NCBI GenBank assembly: GCA_017938145.1
Contig: JAGBCB010000018.1
Span: 1-64,000, forward strand
Reading direction: 5' to 3'
DNA length: 64,000 nt
DNA from: Lachnospiraceae bacterium
GTDB taxonomy: Bacteria > Bacillota > Clostridia > Lachnospirales > Lachnospiraceae
A model generated the notes under the pieces. It searched no databases, was not told where the DNA came from, and saw only the letters and a list, made by a program, of their open reading frames with translations. The position numbers and the translations under genes are program-made. Of the stretch, positions 1 to 8,243 are shown in pieces. Within the stretch, counting starts at the first letter, position 1; each line of letters starts with the position of its first letter.

Positions 1-102
1 AGCTTCAAAGGTAACAACCTCCGCATCCGGCTCCTGTTCTCTTATCAAAGAAGCAATTTGTTCCCTTGTGGTTCTGTCATCGTCACAGACCGCTATCTTC
101 AT
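1..102 (-). CDS. Response regulator, LytTR/AgrA type (N-terminal fragment, runs off left edge)
   Basis: Only the first 34 codons are in the window. The start reads MKIAVCDDDRTTREQIASL, the first strand and helix of a receiver domain with the acidic Asp triplet that binds Mg. Start chosen at the ATG because an AGG-rich Shine-Dalgarno lies just upstream. Receiver domains opening with this pattern are usually fused to a LytTR DNA-binding domain in Clostridia, but the C-terminus is outside the window, so the output-domain class is inferred. It would be a second two-component regulator near the complete LytTR pair at 8.2-10.2 kb. Confidence 0.7.
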   Translation of the reverse strand, partial: MKIAVCDDDRTTREQIASLIREQEPDAEVVTFEA

Positions 103-215
103 AATGACCGCCTACCTTTCGCTGATTTTTGGATATACATACCCATTCTTTTATTATATCGTATCTTTGCAATAAATTCGTGATGCGATGGTGTGAAATA
201 CGGGGTTTTGGGTGT

Positions 216-248
216 GAAAAAAGCAGCAATCAGTCCGACTACTGCTTT
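216..248 (-). terminator. Rho-independent terminator
   Basis: On the minus strand an AAAGCAG...CTGCTTT stem is followed by a run of T. It lies right after the winged-helix fragment and would end transcription from the upstream gene cluster before the partial response regulator. Confidence 0.65.
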
Positions 249-249
249 C

Positions 250-459
250 TTATCCTATGTATTTATATCCTCTACCCTTCAGAGTTTGAATCACATCTGA
301 CATATTTAACTTTTTTCTTATCTGGCTTACTGTATTATAAATCACATGCTCACAACCAAATAAATTATCATGCCATATGGCATAGTAAATCTGTTCTGCA
401 GATAATACCCAGCCTGGATGACAAGCCAGATAAGTTATAAGCTGAATCTCTTGTGACAC
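250..459 (-). pseudogene. OmpR/PhoB-type winged-helix DNA-binding fragment
   Basis: The 69 codons contain a C-terminal trans_reg_C domain: a YLACHPGWVLSAEQIY helix, then NTVSQIRKKL and TLKGRGYKYIG, the recognition helix and hairpin wing of OmpR/VanR regulators. The receiver domain that should precede it is missing. The apparent start is a GTG overlapping a TAG stop of another frame, and there is no receiver sequence upstream. It therefore looks like the 3' remnant of a response regulator gene left by recombination. Translation as a lone DNA-binding domain cannot be excluded. Confidence 0.65.
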
Positions 460-602
460 TATGTATCATATTTTCCTCTTTTCTCTGGGTACTGTATCTC
501 TGTATCAGTAAATTCCTCCTCCGCTGATACCTGTATATGTCCACTTTCATCTATTACGCATTCTTTGCCATACACATTGATAAAATCCCCAGCCTGATAC
601 CC

Positions 603-1415
603 TTAACCTTTCCAGTTGGTACGATTCATCATTTCTATGCGCCTGTCTATGTCCATTACAACACCATTTTCCAACAGCAAATAGTGATGGGTACCAGCTC
701 CGGCATCTACCGTAAAATGCCCTTCTGTAATTCCAAATCCAGCAAGGATTTCTTTTTGCTCCTTATTGGAATAGCCATATGTTCCAGTTCCTTTGGCTAG
801 TCCTGACAACAAGTTTCCAGCTCTTCGCATTTCCCATCTGTAATTATATCCAGATTTGTTTTCACCTACAGCCTCCGACATACTTTCGGACTTTGCCCAT
901 CCAATATGTCCTTCATTAACAGTCCATGTATAATTCTTTCCATTTTTCGCCGTATAGCAGTAATATCCTCTATCATTCAGTATCAGTTTATTATTCTTTG
1001 CCGAAATAGCCGAAAGGGTACCGGCATTTATCTTTGGAATTGCATAATTAGGAATATATTGTCTGACTCCCCCTATCATAAACGACAACACACCAAGCTC
1101 TCTTGCTTCGGGATTACACGAACCTGTCACAAAACCTTCACTAAAGTTAATGGCATCCAACAGCGCAGGCATATTATTGTAATGTTCAAAATAAAAGGAA
1201 AAATCACTAGCTGACAAATTAACAGCCGTATCTACTAATGCCACAACAGACTCCTTAGAATAAGTTCTGCCGGTATCCGAAATATGTACCGTATCCCTTT
1301 GTTTGCTCTTCTCAGAATTTAATAACATATTTATTGCCCCTCGGTCTCTCTTTACTTTCAGGGCAGCCATGCTATATTGTCCTGATTGATATATATCTGC
1401 TACATTTCTTACCAT
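603..1415 (-). CDS. Uncharacterised protein with IS-x-x-G motif; possible C-terminal truncation
   Basis: Last gene of the uncharacterised cluster. Start set at ATG (MVRNVADIYQSGQ) because AGGAG lies 6 nt upstream; an in-frame GTG five codons earlier overlaps that site. About 270 residues with no signal peptide or membrane segment. Residues 46-60 hold the motif DTVHISDTGR, similar to motifs in two other proteins of the cluster. After the TAA stop the same frame stays open for 47 codons (GYQAGDFINVYGKE and onward) to a TAG at 459. The original protein may have been longer, or the stop may be a mutation or sequencing error. Function unknown. Confidence 0.6.
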   Translation of the reverse strand: MVRNVADIYQSGQYSMAALKVKRDRGAINMLLNSEKSKQRDTVHISDTGRTYSKESVVALVDTAVNLSASDFSFYFEHYNNMPALLDAINFSEGFVTGSCNPEARELGVLSFMIGGVRQYIPNYAIPKINAGTLSAISAKNNKLILNDRGYYCYTAKNGKNYTWTVNEGHIGWAKSESMSEAVGENKSGYNYRWEMRRAGNLLSGLAKGTGTYGYSNKEQKEILAGFGITEGHFTVDAGAGTHHYLLLENGVVMDIDRRIEMMNRTNWKG

Positions 1416-1429
1416 AACGTTCTCCTGCA

Positions 1430-1993
1430 CTACTTCCTAAATCCACTTTTCATTACATAATCAAGCAAACTCTGTAACCACTTATCCATTGCCAGAAAAG
1501 AATCCCAATTACCCAGCGTTTTGTAATCCTCCATTACTTCCTGTGCATGTAAAATATAATCTGCTTTCTCAAAATAACTATCAGCATCTGCATTTGCCCG
1601 GAGAGCTGCTGCACGCAAATAATCTTTTGGAGATGTGTGGCCTGTTTCCACATTCAATACCATCAGTTCATTAAAACTGCAATTCTTCGGATTGATTTTT
1701 CTTGCATCTACTATCTCTTCAAACTCGTTTCCATTTGCATTAATCCCTTTCATAACATAAAAAGGATTGTCGTTTGAATAGCAATCTGCCTTATAAATAC
1801 TTACCGATTCTCCCGTTTGTGGACTTGCATAGGACATGAGCGCATCGGAATATAATGCAGTTTCCTGTGTAGTTGTTCCGGTACACTTCATAACCGTTTT
1901 CTGAAAATCTGCTTCCGCTACTTCAGTTTTTGTCACGCCTGCTGTTTTTGCATACGGATCTACTCCGTTATAATCTATAATCTTAATACTCAT
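1430..1993 (-). CDS. Uncharacterised protein, 187 aa
   Basis: Starts MSIKIIDYNGVDPYAKTAG behind a GAGAGG ribosome site. No signal peptide, membrane helix or known catalytic motif can be seen. The protein is acidic and helical in its C-terminal half (Ala-rich segment LRAAALRANADADSYFEKA). It sits 17 bases after the preceding 456-aa gene and 14 bases before the next start, so the three form one transcription unit. Proteins of this kind accompany BlaI/BlaR1-like pairs in Clostridia as domains of unknown function. I do not recognise a specific family. Confidence 0.6.
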   Translation of the reverse strand: MSIKIIDYNGVDPYAKTAGVTKTEVAEADFQKTVMKCTGTTTQETALYSDALMSYASPQTGESVSIYKADCYSNDNPFYVMKGINANGNEFEEIVDARKINPKNCSFNELMVLNVETGHTSPKDYLRAAALRANADADSYFEKADYILHAQEVMEDYKTLGNWDSFLAMDKWLQSLLDYVMKSGFRK

Positions 1994-2010
1994 AGAAATA
2001 TCCTCTCTGT

Positions 2011-3381
2011 TTAACTTTCATATCCAGGATAACCCATCTTTGCTTTCCATTCCACATTCTGGGTATAATACTCTTCCTCTGTTATTCCCATCTGTTCCAG
2101 CATTTTTCTCCACTGTAATTCTGCCATTTCTTTCACAGTGTATAACGGTCCTCCCGGATATTCACAGCATATTTTCTCTCCGTTGTAGCCCGGATGTAAT
2201 TTTTTATAGTCTGCCTCATAGGCATCCCAATCTGTCAGTCTCGTTAGCTTTGCTTCATTGGCCGCAATTATCGCCGCCTGCATCCGGTGCATTTCTTCCG
2301 CTGTATAAAACCTGACATCTAAGGGATTCGTATACTTTGCCCACTGCATTTTGTCCTTATCAATATAAACAGAGTCCCCCTTCGTAATAGAATAATCCGG
2401 TATTCCCTTATTGGTTCCATTGATAAATTCCATAAAACCGTCCATATCAATTTCATCATTCAGAAAATCATTCCAAAAATTTTCATGGGCTGCAAATCGC
2501 AGATTCCAGTCAGAAGGGAACTGTCCGATGAAATCCATTACCTTTTCATACTGTTCTTCATTTTCCAATGGCACAACCCACTCATACTCTCCAGTCTGAC
2601 CGGCTTTTCTACAAAAGATTCCATCCTCGGTATACCATGTAATGTAGAGCAAATCTTCATCCTTTGGATTAGCCGTTTCGTACATGCAGGTAGTTGTTTC
2701 CACAGATAACAACTGTGCCTGCTTTTGTTCCTCTTCTTTCTCTGCCTTCTCCTTCTCTTCCTGCATAATCGCCCGGATTGCCTCCTGCACCGAGTCAAAC
2801 TTCTCCATCAATGCATCCCATTCCTTTTCCGTAAAGGACTGGGCGCCAATCTGATAGGTAGGTTCCGTATCACCATTCTGGGCTTTTACAAATATTTCAT
2901 TAATTCTTTTTTCCAGGATGCCAGTATAGCTTTCCTGCTCCGCTACCGGCATACTTTCTGCTTCTGAACCTATCGTTTCTTTGATATCCTCTGCATTCTC
3001 TAATTTTTCAATAAATGCCTTATAAAACGCAATCTCCTGCTCTATGTACTGCGCTGCCTGTTCTCCTCGTTGGTTCGAAGTTGTAAGCGGATGTTCTAAA
3101 TCATACAGTAGTTCTTTTGCCGCTTTTATTGCAGAATCAATACTATTCCCAAATACATCTCTATAATTTGCGACACCATTCTGACGATTCTCTACCTGAT
3201 GTATGAGTAGCTGTGAAATATAATCCATATGGCATTCTTCGCTATAACCAGTTTCCATGGCTGTTTCTACATAGGCTTCTTTTACTTTGTCCGGTGCATT
3301 AGGTGCAAAACGGGACACCGTTCCATTTATTTTTTCTGAATTATATGTGTAATAGCCTAGTACACTGTTATTTATTTTCAT
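2011..3381 (-). CDS. Uncharacterised protein, 456 aa
   Basis: Start chosen at MKINNSVLGYYTYN: an AGGAAAGG site lies immediately upstream, whereas the longer reading (20 more codons) has none. The protein has a charged Lys/Glu/Gln stretch in the middle (KEKAEKEEEQKQAQ), likely coiled, and a repeated WDA pattern (EWDALMEKF, DWDAYEADYKK). No export signal. It follows a terminator that separates it from the three upstream DUF genes, so it may have its own promoter in the AT-rich 3390-3470 stretch. Function unknown. Confidence 0.6.
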   Translation of the reverse strand: MKINNSVLGYYTYNSEKINGTVSRFAPNAPDKVKEAYVETAMETGYSEECHMDYISQLLIHQVENRQNGVANYRDVFGNSIDSAIKAAKELLYDLEHPLTTSNQRGEQAAQYIEQEIAFYKAFIEKLENAEDIKETIGSEAESMPVAEQESYTGILEKRINEIFVKAQNGDTEPTYQIGAQSFTEKEWDALMEKFDSVQEAIRAIMQEEKEKAEKEEEQKQAQLLSVETTTCMYETANPKDEDLLYITWYTEDGIFCRKAGQTGEYEWVVPLENEEQYEKVMDFIGQFPSDWNLRFAAHENFWNDFLNDEIDMDGFMEFINGTNKGIPDYSITKGDSVYIDKDKMQWAKYTNPLDVRFYTAEEMHRMQAAIIAANEAKLTRLTDWDAYEADYKKLHPGYNGEKICCEYPGGPLYTVKEMAELQWRKMLEQMGITEEEYYTQNVEWKAKMGYPGYES

Positions 3382-3470
3382 GCCTTTCCTTTCTGTGATT
3401 CTTCTGTCAGTCGGAATCACTCCACTCTCCAAAAGGTCCAAGTGGTTTTAATTATTATTTTTTTATAACG

Positions 3471-3521
3471 CAAAAATAGCGTTATGACCTCCTGCTATCT
3501 TCCCTGAAATCATAACGCTAT
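3471..3521 (-). terminator. Rho-independent terminator inside the DUF gene cluster
   Basis: A perfect 12-bp inverted repeat (ATAGCGTTATGA / TCATAACGCTAT, arms at 3476-3487 and 3510-3521) is followed on the minus strand by TTTTTG. It ends the unit of the three genes at 3.57-6.39 kb. Confidence 0.8.
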
Positions 3522-3569
3522 CCTTAGCTTACTGTATATATCGGCAAAATACGTTCACTTTTTTACCTT

Positions 3570-4301
3570 CTAATTATCGTCGGCATAGTAATCCCAAATT
3601 TGATTTAGCCAATTTCTCGCTCCGGAAGTAATATTCAGATTCAATCGGAGTTTGTCTAGCTCATCCTTTGCCTGCGAAACCAGAAGCTGATTTTCCTCGT
3701 TGTTCGCAGATGAAAAAGCCCGGTATGCCAGTTTCTCTATTTCTTCGCTATTGGAATTCTCCACAAGTTTTACACCACCATACTGCTTGGCAAGCTCTGC
3801 CCAGATTCCCGTTGATGTAGCCATTAACAAGCTATGCTTCTCATAAGCATTCTGTAAAAATTCCAATTCCTTTTCTTTTGTCAGCTGCGCTATGGAACCA
3901 TCCTCTGACACATAATACTCTACTGTTTCGGAATCCCCATCATACTTTACTTCCAAATCCGCTTTCATTTTTTCGTAAACGGATACCATTTTATTTACAT
4001 GGTATTCAAAACAATTCGTCTTTGTATCATTATCTCTTTTTAATTCCGTCAGTTCCTTTTCAAACCTGCTGCAGTATTCATAGGAACTAACAGAAGAAAG
4101 ATGTCCCGCCACCGCAAACTGCCGTCCTGTGGACATGGCAGACATTTTATTTTGAAGAGCCCGCTTTCCAGCTTCCGAAATTTCAGCAGTATCCTGCGGA
4201 CATTGCACCGCTTCCTGTTCTTCCAATCTTTGCTGCATTCTTGCAACATCAACCGAATATCCACTATACTGGCTGGTGGTTCCTTTTATTTGAATGCCCA
4301 T
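3570..4301 (-). CDS. Uncharacterised protein (DUF6033-like), 243 aa
   Basis: Starts MGIQIKGTTSQYSGYSVDV behind AGGAGGAG. Residues about 38-53 carry DTAEISEAGKRALQNK, the same short motif class as in the genes at 603 and 5309. The rest is helical, with no signal peptide or membrane segment. Twelve bases separate it from the upstream gene, and a strong terminator follows. The DUF6033 assignment is from memory of similar clostridial openings and is tentative. Confidence 0.6.
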   Translation of the reverse strand: MGIQIKGTTSQYSGYSVDVARMQQRLEEQEAVQCPQDTAEISEAGKRALQNKMSAMSTGRQFAVAGHLSSVSSYEYCSRFEKELTELKRDNDTKTNCFEYHVNKMVSVYEKMKADLEVKYDGDSETVEYYVSEDGSIAQLTKEKELEFLQNAYEKHSLLMATSTGIWAELAKQYGGVKLVENSNSEEIEKLAYRAFSSANNEENQLLVSQAKDELDKLRLNLNITSGARNWLNQIWDYYADDN

Positions 4302-4313
4302 TTACTCCTCCTG

Positions 4314-5291
4314 TCATACACTTACATTTACCGTACTGCCTAAACCGCCCATCACAGCCTTTGCCCTTGTTGCCTGCATGTCAAAACGGTTTACATCCTG
4401 ATTCAGCACATGGGTCAGTGATTTATGCTGTGCCGTATCCATTACTCCATAAGACTGATACACAGGCTTCATAAGTTCCTTATACCTGCTGCAGGCACTG
4501 CTCATGGAAGCCGGATTTTTAATATCCGTGTTTTTAAACAGTTCCCGTATCATCCCGGCCAGTTCTCTGTTTGTTGCAGATTGCACCACACTTCCACAGG
4601 TTTGTGCGTGTTCCAGATTGGCAAGCAGCGTGTTTCTTGTCTGCTGTGGAAGCTTCTCATTCAGCAGTTTTTTGAACGACTCTGCCGCAGATTCGCCCAG
4701 AGTTTTGCGCACCGCATAATACTTGTTTAATTCTCCGGTAAGGCCTATGCCCTCCCGCTGGTCTATGGAATATCCTTCGCCGGCCTGGCGCTCCTGTTCT
4801 GCATTTATCAGTTGTTCCATGTAATCGGAAATACTCTGTTCCAACACGTTAGCCTGTTCTTCGGTCAGATGTTCCTTTGCATAGGTGCTTACCATATTTT
4901 CAGCCAGTCCCATGGCAGCATAATCCTCATAGTCCAAATCACTGCCCATGGACGGAAGTTCCAAAACCGCCTGTTTTACCAGTTCCTTGCACCGCTTCAT
5001 TTCCTCATTGGTAAACCGTACCCCATCGATTTCATAAGTAATGTTATCACCGGTTTTAGAATATATGTTGTTTACAAATTCACTGCGGTCTGCCTGCAAT
5101 ATTTTGGGCTCATTTTTTGCTTTCGCATGCAGTTCTCTTACTTCCTCCTCGGATAGCTCACGAAGGGAACCTGTAGCGTTTGCCTGCAAATCCTTAGCAG
5201 ACTTTCCTGACAATTTCTTGTTCGCCGTTTCTATCGCAGCCTGATTTCGTGTAATCAAACCCGTATTCACAGGCGTTGTTCCTACTGTCAT
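4314..5291 (-). CDS. Uncharacterised protein (DUF3879-like), 325 aa
   Basis: Starts MTVGTTPVNTGLITRNQAA after AGGAGG. Predominantly helical, soluble and without Cys-rich or catalytic motifs. The region near residue 90 (ITYEIDGVRFTNEEMKRC) resembles the 'x-G-x-x-F-T-x-x-E' phrase also found in the 456-aa neighbour (IGAQSFTEKEWDAL), hinting that the two share a small module. Tightly spaced in the same direction with its neighbours. The family name is tentative and the function unknown. Confidence 0.6.
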   Translation of the reverse strand: MTVGTTPVNTGLITRNQAAIETANKKLSGKSAKDLQANATGSLRELSEEEVRELHAKAKNEPKILQADRSEFVNNIYSKTGDNITYEIDGVRFTNEEMKRCKELVKQAVLELPSMGSDLDYEDYAAMGLAENMVSTYAKEHLTEEQANVLEQSISDYMEQLINAEQERQAGEGYSIDQREGIGLTGELNKYYAVRKTLGESAAESFKKLLNEKLPQQTRNTLLANLEHAQTCGSVVQSATNRELAGMIRELFKNTDIKNPASMSSACSRYKELMKPVYQSYGVMDTAQHKSLTHVLNQDVNRFDMQATRAKAVMGGLGSTVNVSV

Positions 5292-5308
5292 AAGCGATTC
5301 CTCCTAAT

Positions 5309-6394
5309 TTACTTCTGCCAGAATGCAGAGTTCATTTCCCTGTTTAAAATATCCGTCAAAAATCCCGGACGCTTTAGACAAAAGGCTTTAAGGCTTTCTA
5401 AAAAAGCCAGTTTGCTGGAGGTTTCCATATCCTGAAAAGTGGTATCCAGTTTTTGACCCTTCACTGTCTTCTTTACATATTCTTCCGACTGCTTGTGATA
5501 CTCCTCCACCATCTTTGGATTTTCCTGTACTGCTCCTACATACCATTTCATCATGTATTTCAGCGCATCCAAAGCCCTGCTCTCATTATCGCTGTCCGCA
5601 TTGATCCTCTCATACTCAGCGTAAGCCTTCTTATCCATCCGCCGCATAATATCAAGCGGGTCGTCGGTATACACTAAATCACTGCCCTCACCCAGCCAGC
5701 CTTTTTTTCTTACGCCGTAATCCATGGTGCCGTCCTCTGCCGCAGTTCCTACCGTTGCAAGCTTTGCCACAGACTCCATGGCATCTAAGAAATCCTTGCT
5801 CTGGCTTGATGAAATAAAATTCTTTGCAGCATACTCTGCCTTTTTCATACCGAGGGAAATATTCGCCTGACGTTCTTCCTCCGTCATGCCGTTTGTATTC
5901 TTCACAAGGAAATTCTGGCGGATAATATCATAAACAAAGCCTTTTTCTTCTTTGGAGCAGTTTTCCAAGGCTGATGCTATCGTCTTGTCCACTTCAAACA
6001 GCCCGGAATATTCCGGCAGGTGGCTTGCTTTTCGATCCAGTGCAACAACTTCTTCATCAAAGGCATGCTGCTTGGCATAGGCATTCGCCAGTTCTGCCCG
6101 GTCCGCACCAATACGGAGCAGTTTTGCATAATACGTTTTAAATGCTTCGTATACCTTTTCCTCCTGTGCCTTAAACTCTTCACTATCCCTTGTATTCTCC
6201 GTCAGACTCTTCATGCCCTCCTTGGAAATAGTGACTTCCACCGGTTCTCCATTTGCTTCCGCTGCTTTTTGACGTTCTAAGGCAGCCTGCTTGTAACGGT
6301 CATAAGCATCTGGACTTTTTTCCTTGATTAGCTGCCACAGCTTCTGCTTTTCTTCTGCCATCTGTGTGTGAAATGCATTTGTTAATTTGTCCAT
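5309..6394 (-). CDS. Uncharacterised protein (DUF4885-like), 361 aa
   Basis: First DUF gene after the BlaI/BlaR1 pair, with AAGGAGGGCGACG before the ATG. Residues about 50-67 contain PVEVTISKEGMKSLTEN, the third copy of the shared IS-x-x-G motif. Highly charged, helical, soluble. It ends 17 bases before the next gene. The 70-base gap from the BlaR1-like gene has no clear terminator, so expression from the BlaI-controlled promoter is plausible. Function unknown. Confidence 0.6.
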   Translation of the reverse strand: MDKLTNAFHTQMAEEKQKLWQLIKEKSPDAYDRYKQAALERQKAAEANGEPVEVTISKEGMKSLTENTRDSEEFKAQEEKVYEAFKTYYAKLLRIGADRAELANAYAKQHAFDEEVVALDRKASHLPEYSGLFEVDKTIASALENCSKEEKGFVYDIIRQNFLVKNTNGMTEEERQANISLGMKKAEYAAKNFISSSQSKDFLDAMESVAKLATVGTAAEDGTMDYGVRKKGWLGEGSDLVYTDDPLDIMRRMDKKAYAEYERINADSDNESRALDALKYMMKWYVGAVQENPKMVEEYHKQSEEYVKKTVKGQKLDTTFQDMETSSKLAFLESLKAFCLKRPGFLTDILNREMNSAFWQK

Positions 6395-6464
6395 CGTCGC
6401 CCTCCTTGAATTTTTTATTTGAAATCCGTTTCTTTATAGCTTTACTGTTAAATCTTTATATCCA

Positions 6465-7601
6465 CTACTCTATAAAAGAAAATCCTTCCTTTATCATCAT
6501 CTCTGCCATTTCCTCCACAAGTACGGTTTCTTTCTGCCCTGTATGTAATATGTATTCTCCATCCTGAAACGTAATATAAGAATTATCACTATCAACAGAA
6601 AAAGATTTTTCACTCGTCTCTATTTCCTCGATTGGACATTCATATTGCGACTGTAAAACAAACGAATACGACGCTGCCAGCAGGCATATTGCAATAGCGG
6701 TTGCTGCTAAATTCCCTTTTGTGGAAGAAGCATTTTTTCTGTGAGCCACCAGTTGAAACCGCTCTACCAGTTTTTCGGAATGTTCTTCAAAAAGTGGCAT
6801 GACGGAGCTGTGGCAGCGTTTCAATTCCCCGGCACTGCAATGATCTATAAATTCTTCCAGCATGACTGCAAGATACTTGCTTTTTGAAGCAGAGTCCATC
6901 CTTTTGCTTACCTGTCCATCACATCTGATTTCCAGACTTTGCTGCATATCCTTCCTCAACAGATAGACCACCGGGTTCCACCAATACAATGCGCAGATGA
7001 TATTGATGAGAAGCTTGGTCAGCACATCATTATTTTTCAGATGTGTGTATTCATGGAGAATAATATAATACAATTCCTCTTCGGAATACTCTTTTGCCGG
7101 AAGCAGGATTCTTTTATGAAATACGCCGATACAACACGGAATTTCTATGGCAGATGTCCTCCTAATCTCCGGTCTTTTCTCCTTGTTCTTCAAAACAGTC
7201 GTTAAAATCGCTTCTGCTTTTTCATCCTTACGAATTGGTATTCTGTTTAACAGCTTTATCAGCTTTCCATAAGAAGCAGCAAGCTTCCCCAAAAAGGAAA
7301 CCGCACCTGCCATCCATACCAAATAGAACATCTGATAAATCTGTATATTTACATCCGCCACAACCTCATACCTGACTGCTTCATAGGCCCAGTTATAAAA
7401 TTCACCGCCCCATACTTCCTTTGTCCAAGGCAGTTCAACGGGTATTACCAGACGTACTGCACAAAACAGGTATAATATCAATACACCGGAAACACTGCAC
7501 ACTTCCAGCAAGATGCACTTTTTTCTTAAAAAATAAAAAACGAGTATCAGGATGCTGCTCCAAAGGACGGTCATCCAGATAGAAAAAATCGTAATAAGCA
7601 A
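6465..7601 (-). CDS. M56-family BlaR1/MecR1-like membrane metallopeptidase without penicillin sensor
   Basis: A four-helix membrane protein: hydrophobic segments near residues 1-25, 35-52, 92-110 and around 300. The cytoplasmic zinc-protease site HEYTHLKNND is near residue 187, followed by the NIICALYWWNPVVYLL helix typical of M56 peptidases. Family members sense a signal and cleave a BlaI-type repressor. Here the outer C-terminal part is only about 65 residues, too short for the penicillin-binding sensor of BlaR1, so the signal is not a beta-lactam by the usual route. The start is a TTG with AGGAG 10 nt upstream, right after the BlaI-like gene; an ATG nine codons later is an alternative. Confidence 0.85.
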   Translation of the reverse strand: MLITIFSIWMTVLWSSILILVFYFLRKKCILLEVCSVSGVLILYLFCAVRLVIPVELPWTKEVWGGEFYNWAYEAVRYEVVADVNIQIYQMFYLVWMAGAVSFLGKLAASYGKLIKLLNRIPIRKDEKAEAILTTVLKNKEKRPEIRRTSAIEIPCCIGVFHKRILLPAKEYSEEELYYIILHEYTHLKNNDVLTKLLINIICALYWWNPVVYLLRKDMQQSLEIRCDGQVSKRMDSASKSKYLAVMLEEFIDHCSAGELKRCHSSVMPLFEEHSEKLVERFQLVAHRKNASSTKGNLAATAIAICLLAASYSFVLQSQYECPIEEIETSEKSFSVDSDNSYITFQDGEYILHTGQKETVLVEEMAEMMIKEGFSFIE

Positions 7602-7608
7602 GCCTGAT

Positions 7609-8016
7609 TCACTCCTGTCCTTCCATACGGAGCTTTTCTATAATTTCTTCCAGCTTTGCAATTACTTCCGTATTCTTTTCTTTCCTGCTTTTCTTGCTGA
7701 CACCGATAAAAGCTGCTGTAATGTTTGCAAGAGATTCACTGTCCAGTCCATTCTTCATCAGAATGGAGGCGTAATACTCTTCCTTGGTGATAGCCGGTAC
7801 CAGCTTCCTGGCATAAGTTTTAGCAGACTTCTCTAATCCGACTACTTTTAGATAACCGGAACCGGATAAGGACTGTACTGTTTTAAACAAAGTCACACTG
7901 CTCCAGCCCTGTTCCTCCAATTTTTCTGCCATTTCATTTTGCGTTAACGGTTCACTGCACTCCCATAGGAAATTCATCAGTTCTTCTTCTCGTTTATTTA
8001 ATACTTCTTTCTTCAC
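7609..8016 (-). CDS. BlaI/MecI-family transcriptional repressor
   Basis: 135 residues, the family's normal length. The N-terminal winged helix is clear (NKREEELMNFLWECSEPLTQNEMAE, then WSSVTLFKTVQSLSGSGYLKV), and a helical dimerisation tail follows. GTG start behind GGGAGG. Such repressors bind as dimers and are cut by a partner M56 protease; the partner gene begins 8 bases downstream. It probably represses its own operon and perhaps the DUF genes behind it. Confidence 0.88.
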   Translation of the reverse strand: MKKEVLNKREEELMNFLWECSEPLTQNEMAEKLEEQGWSSVTLFKTVQSLSGSGYLKVVGLEKSAKTYARKLVPAITKEEYYASILMKNGLDSESLANITAAFIGVSKKSRKEKNTEVIAKLEEIIEKLRMEGQE

Positions 8017-8074
8017 CGTAAGCCTCCCGATTATTTTTATAACGATTATATATTTTTGATATTCTATATTTTTT

Positions 8075-8087
8075 ATCGACTTACGAT
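8075..8087. promoter_or_regulatory. Candidate operator for the BlaI-like repressor
   Basis: ATCGACTTACGAT is an imperfect palindrome about 60 bp before the BlaI-like start, in a very AT-rich promoter region. It is not the classical TACA-TGTA BlaI box, so the assignment rests only on position and symmetry. The rest of 8017-8243 has one further perfect 7-bp hairpin (TCGGCAA...TTGCCGA, 8141-8162) and no convincing gene. Confidence 0.35.
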
Positions 8088-8243
8088 TGTTTTTTCTTTA
8101 TACCTGTCACCCTATTTCTTATTATCTTTTGCTTTTCTTATCGGCAATTATTTTGTTGCCGACAAGAACCTATGCACCTTCGTACTATTTTGGGCACCAT
8201 CCGACTATAAGACTGCTTTTGTTCCTTCCTTTTATAACCAATA

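Noticed and set aside
8136..8215. A 20-codon minus-strand ORF with three Cys (MVPKIVRRCIGSCRQQNNCR) next to the AgrC-like kinase, possibly a pheromone precursor.
   Set aside because: No ribosome site within range, no leader or recognition motif of AgrD peptides, and no AgrB gene nearby. Its overlap with a hairpin explains the composition.
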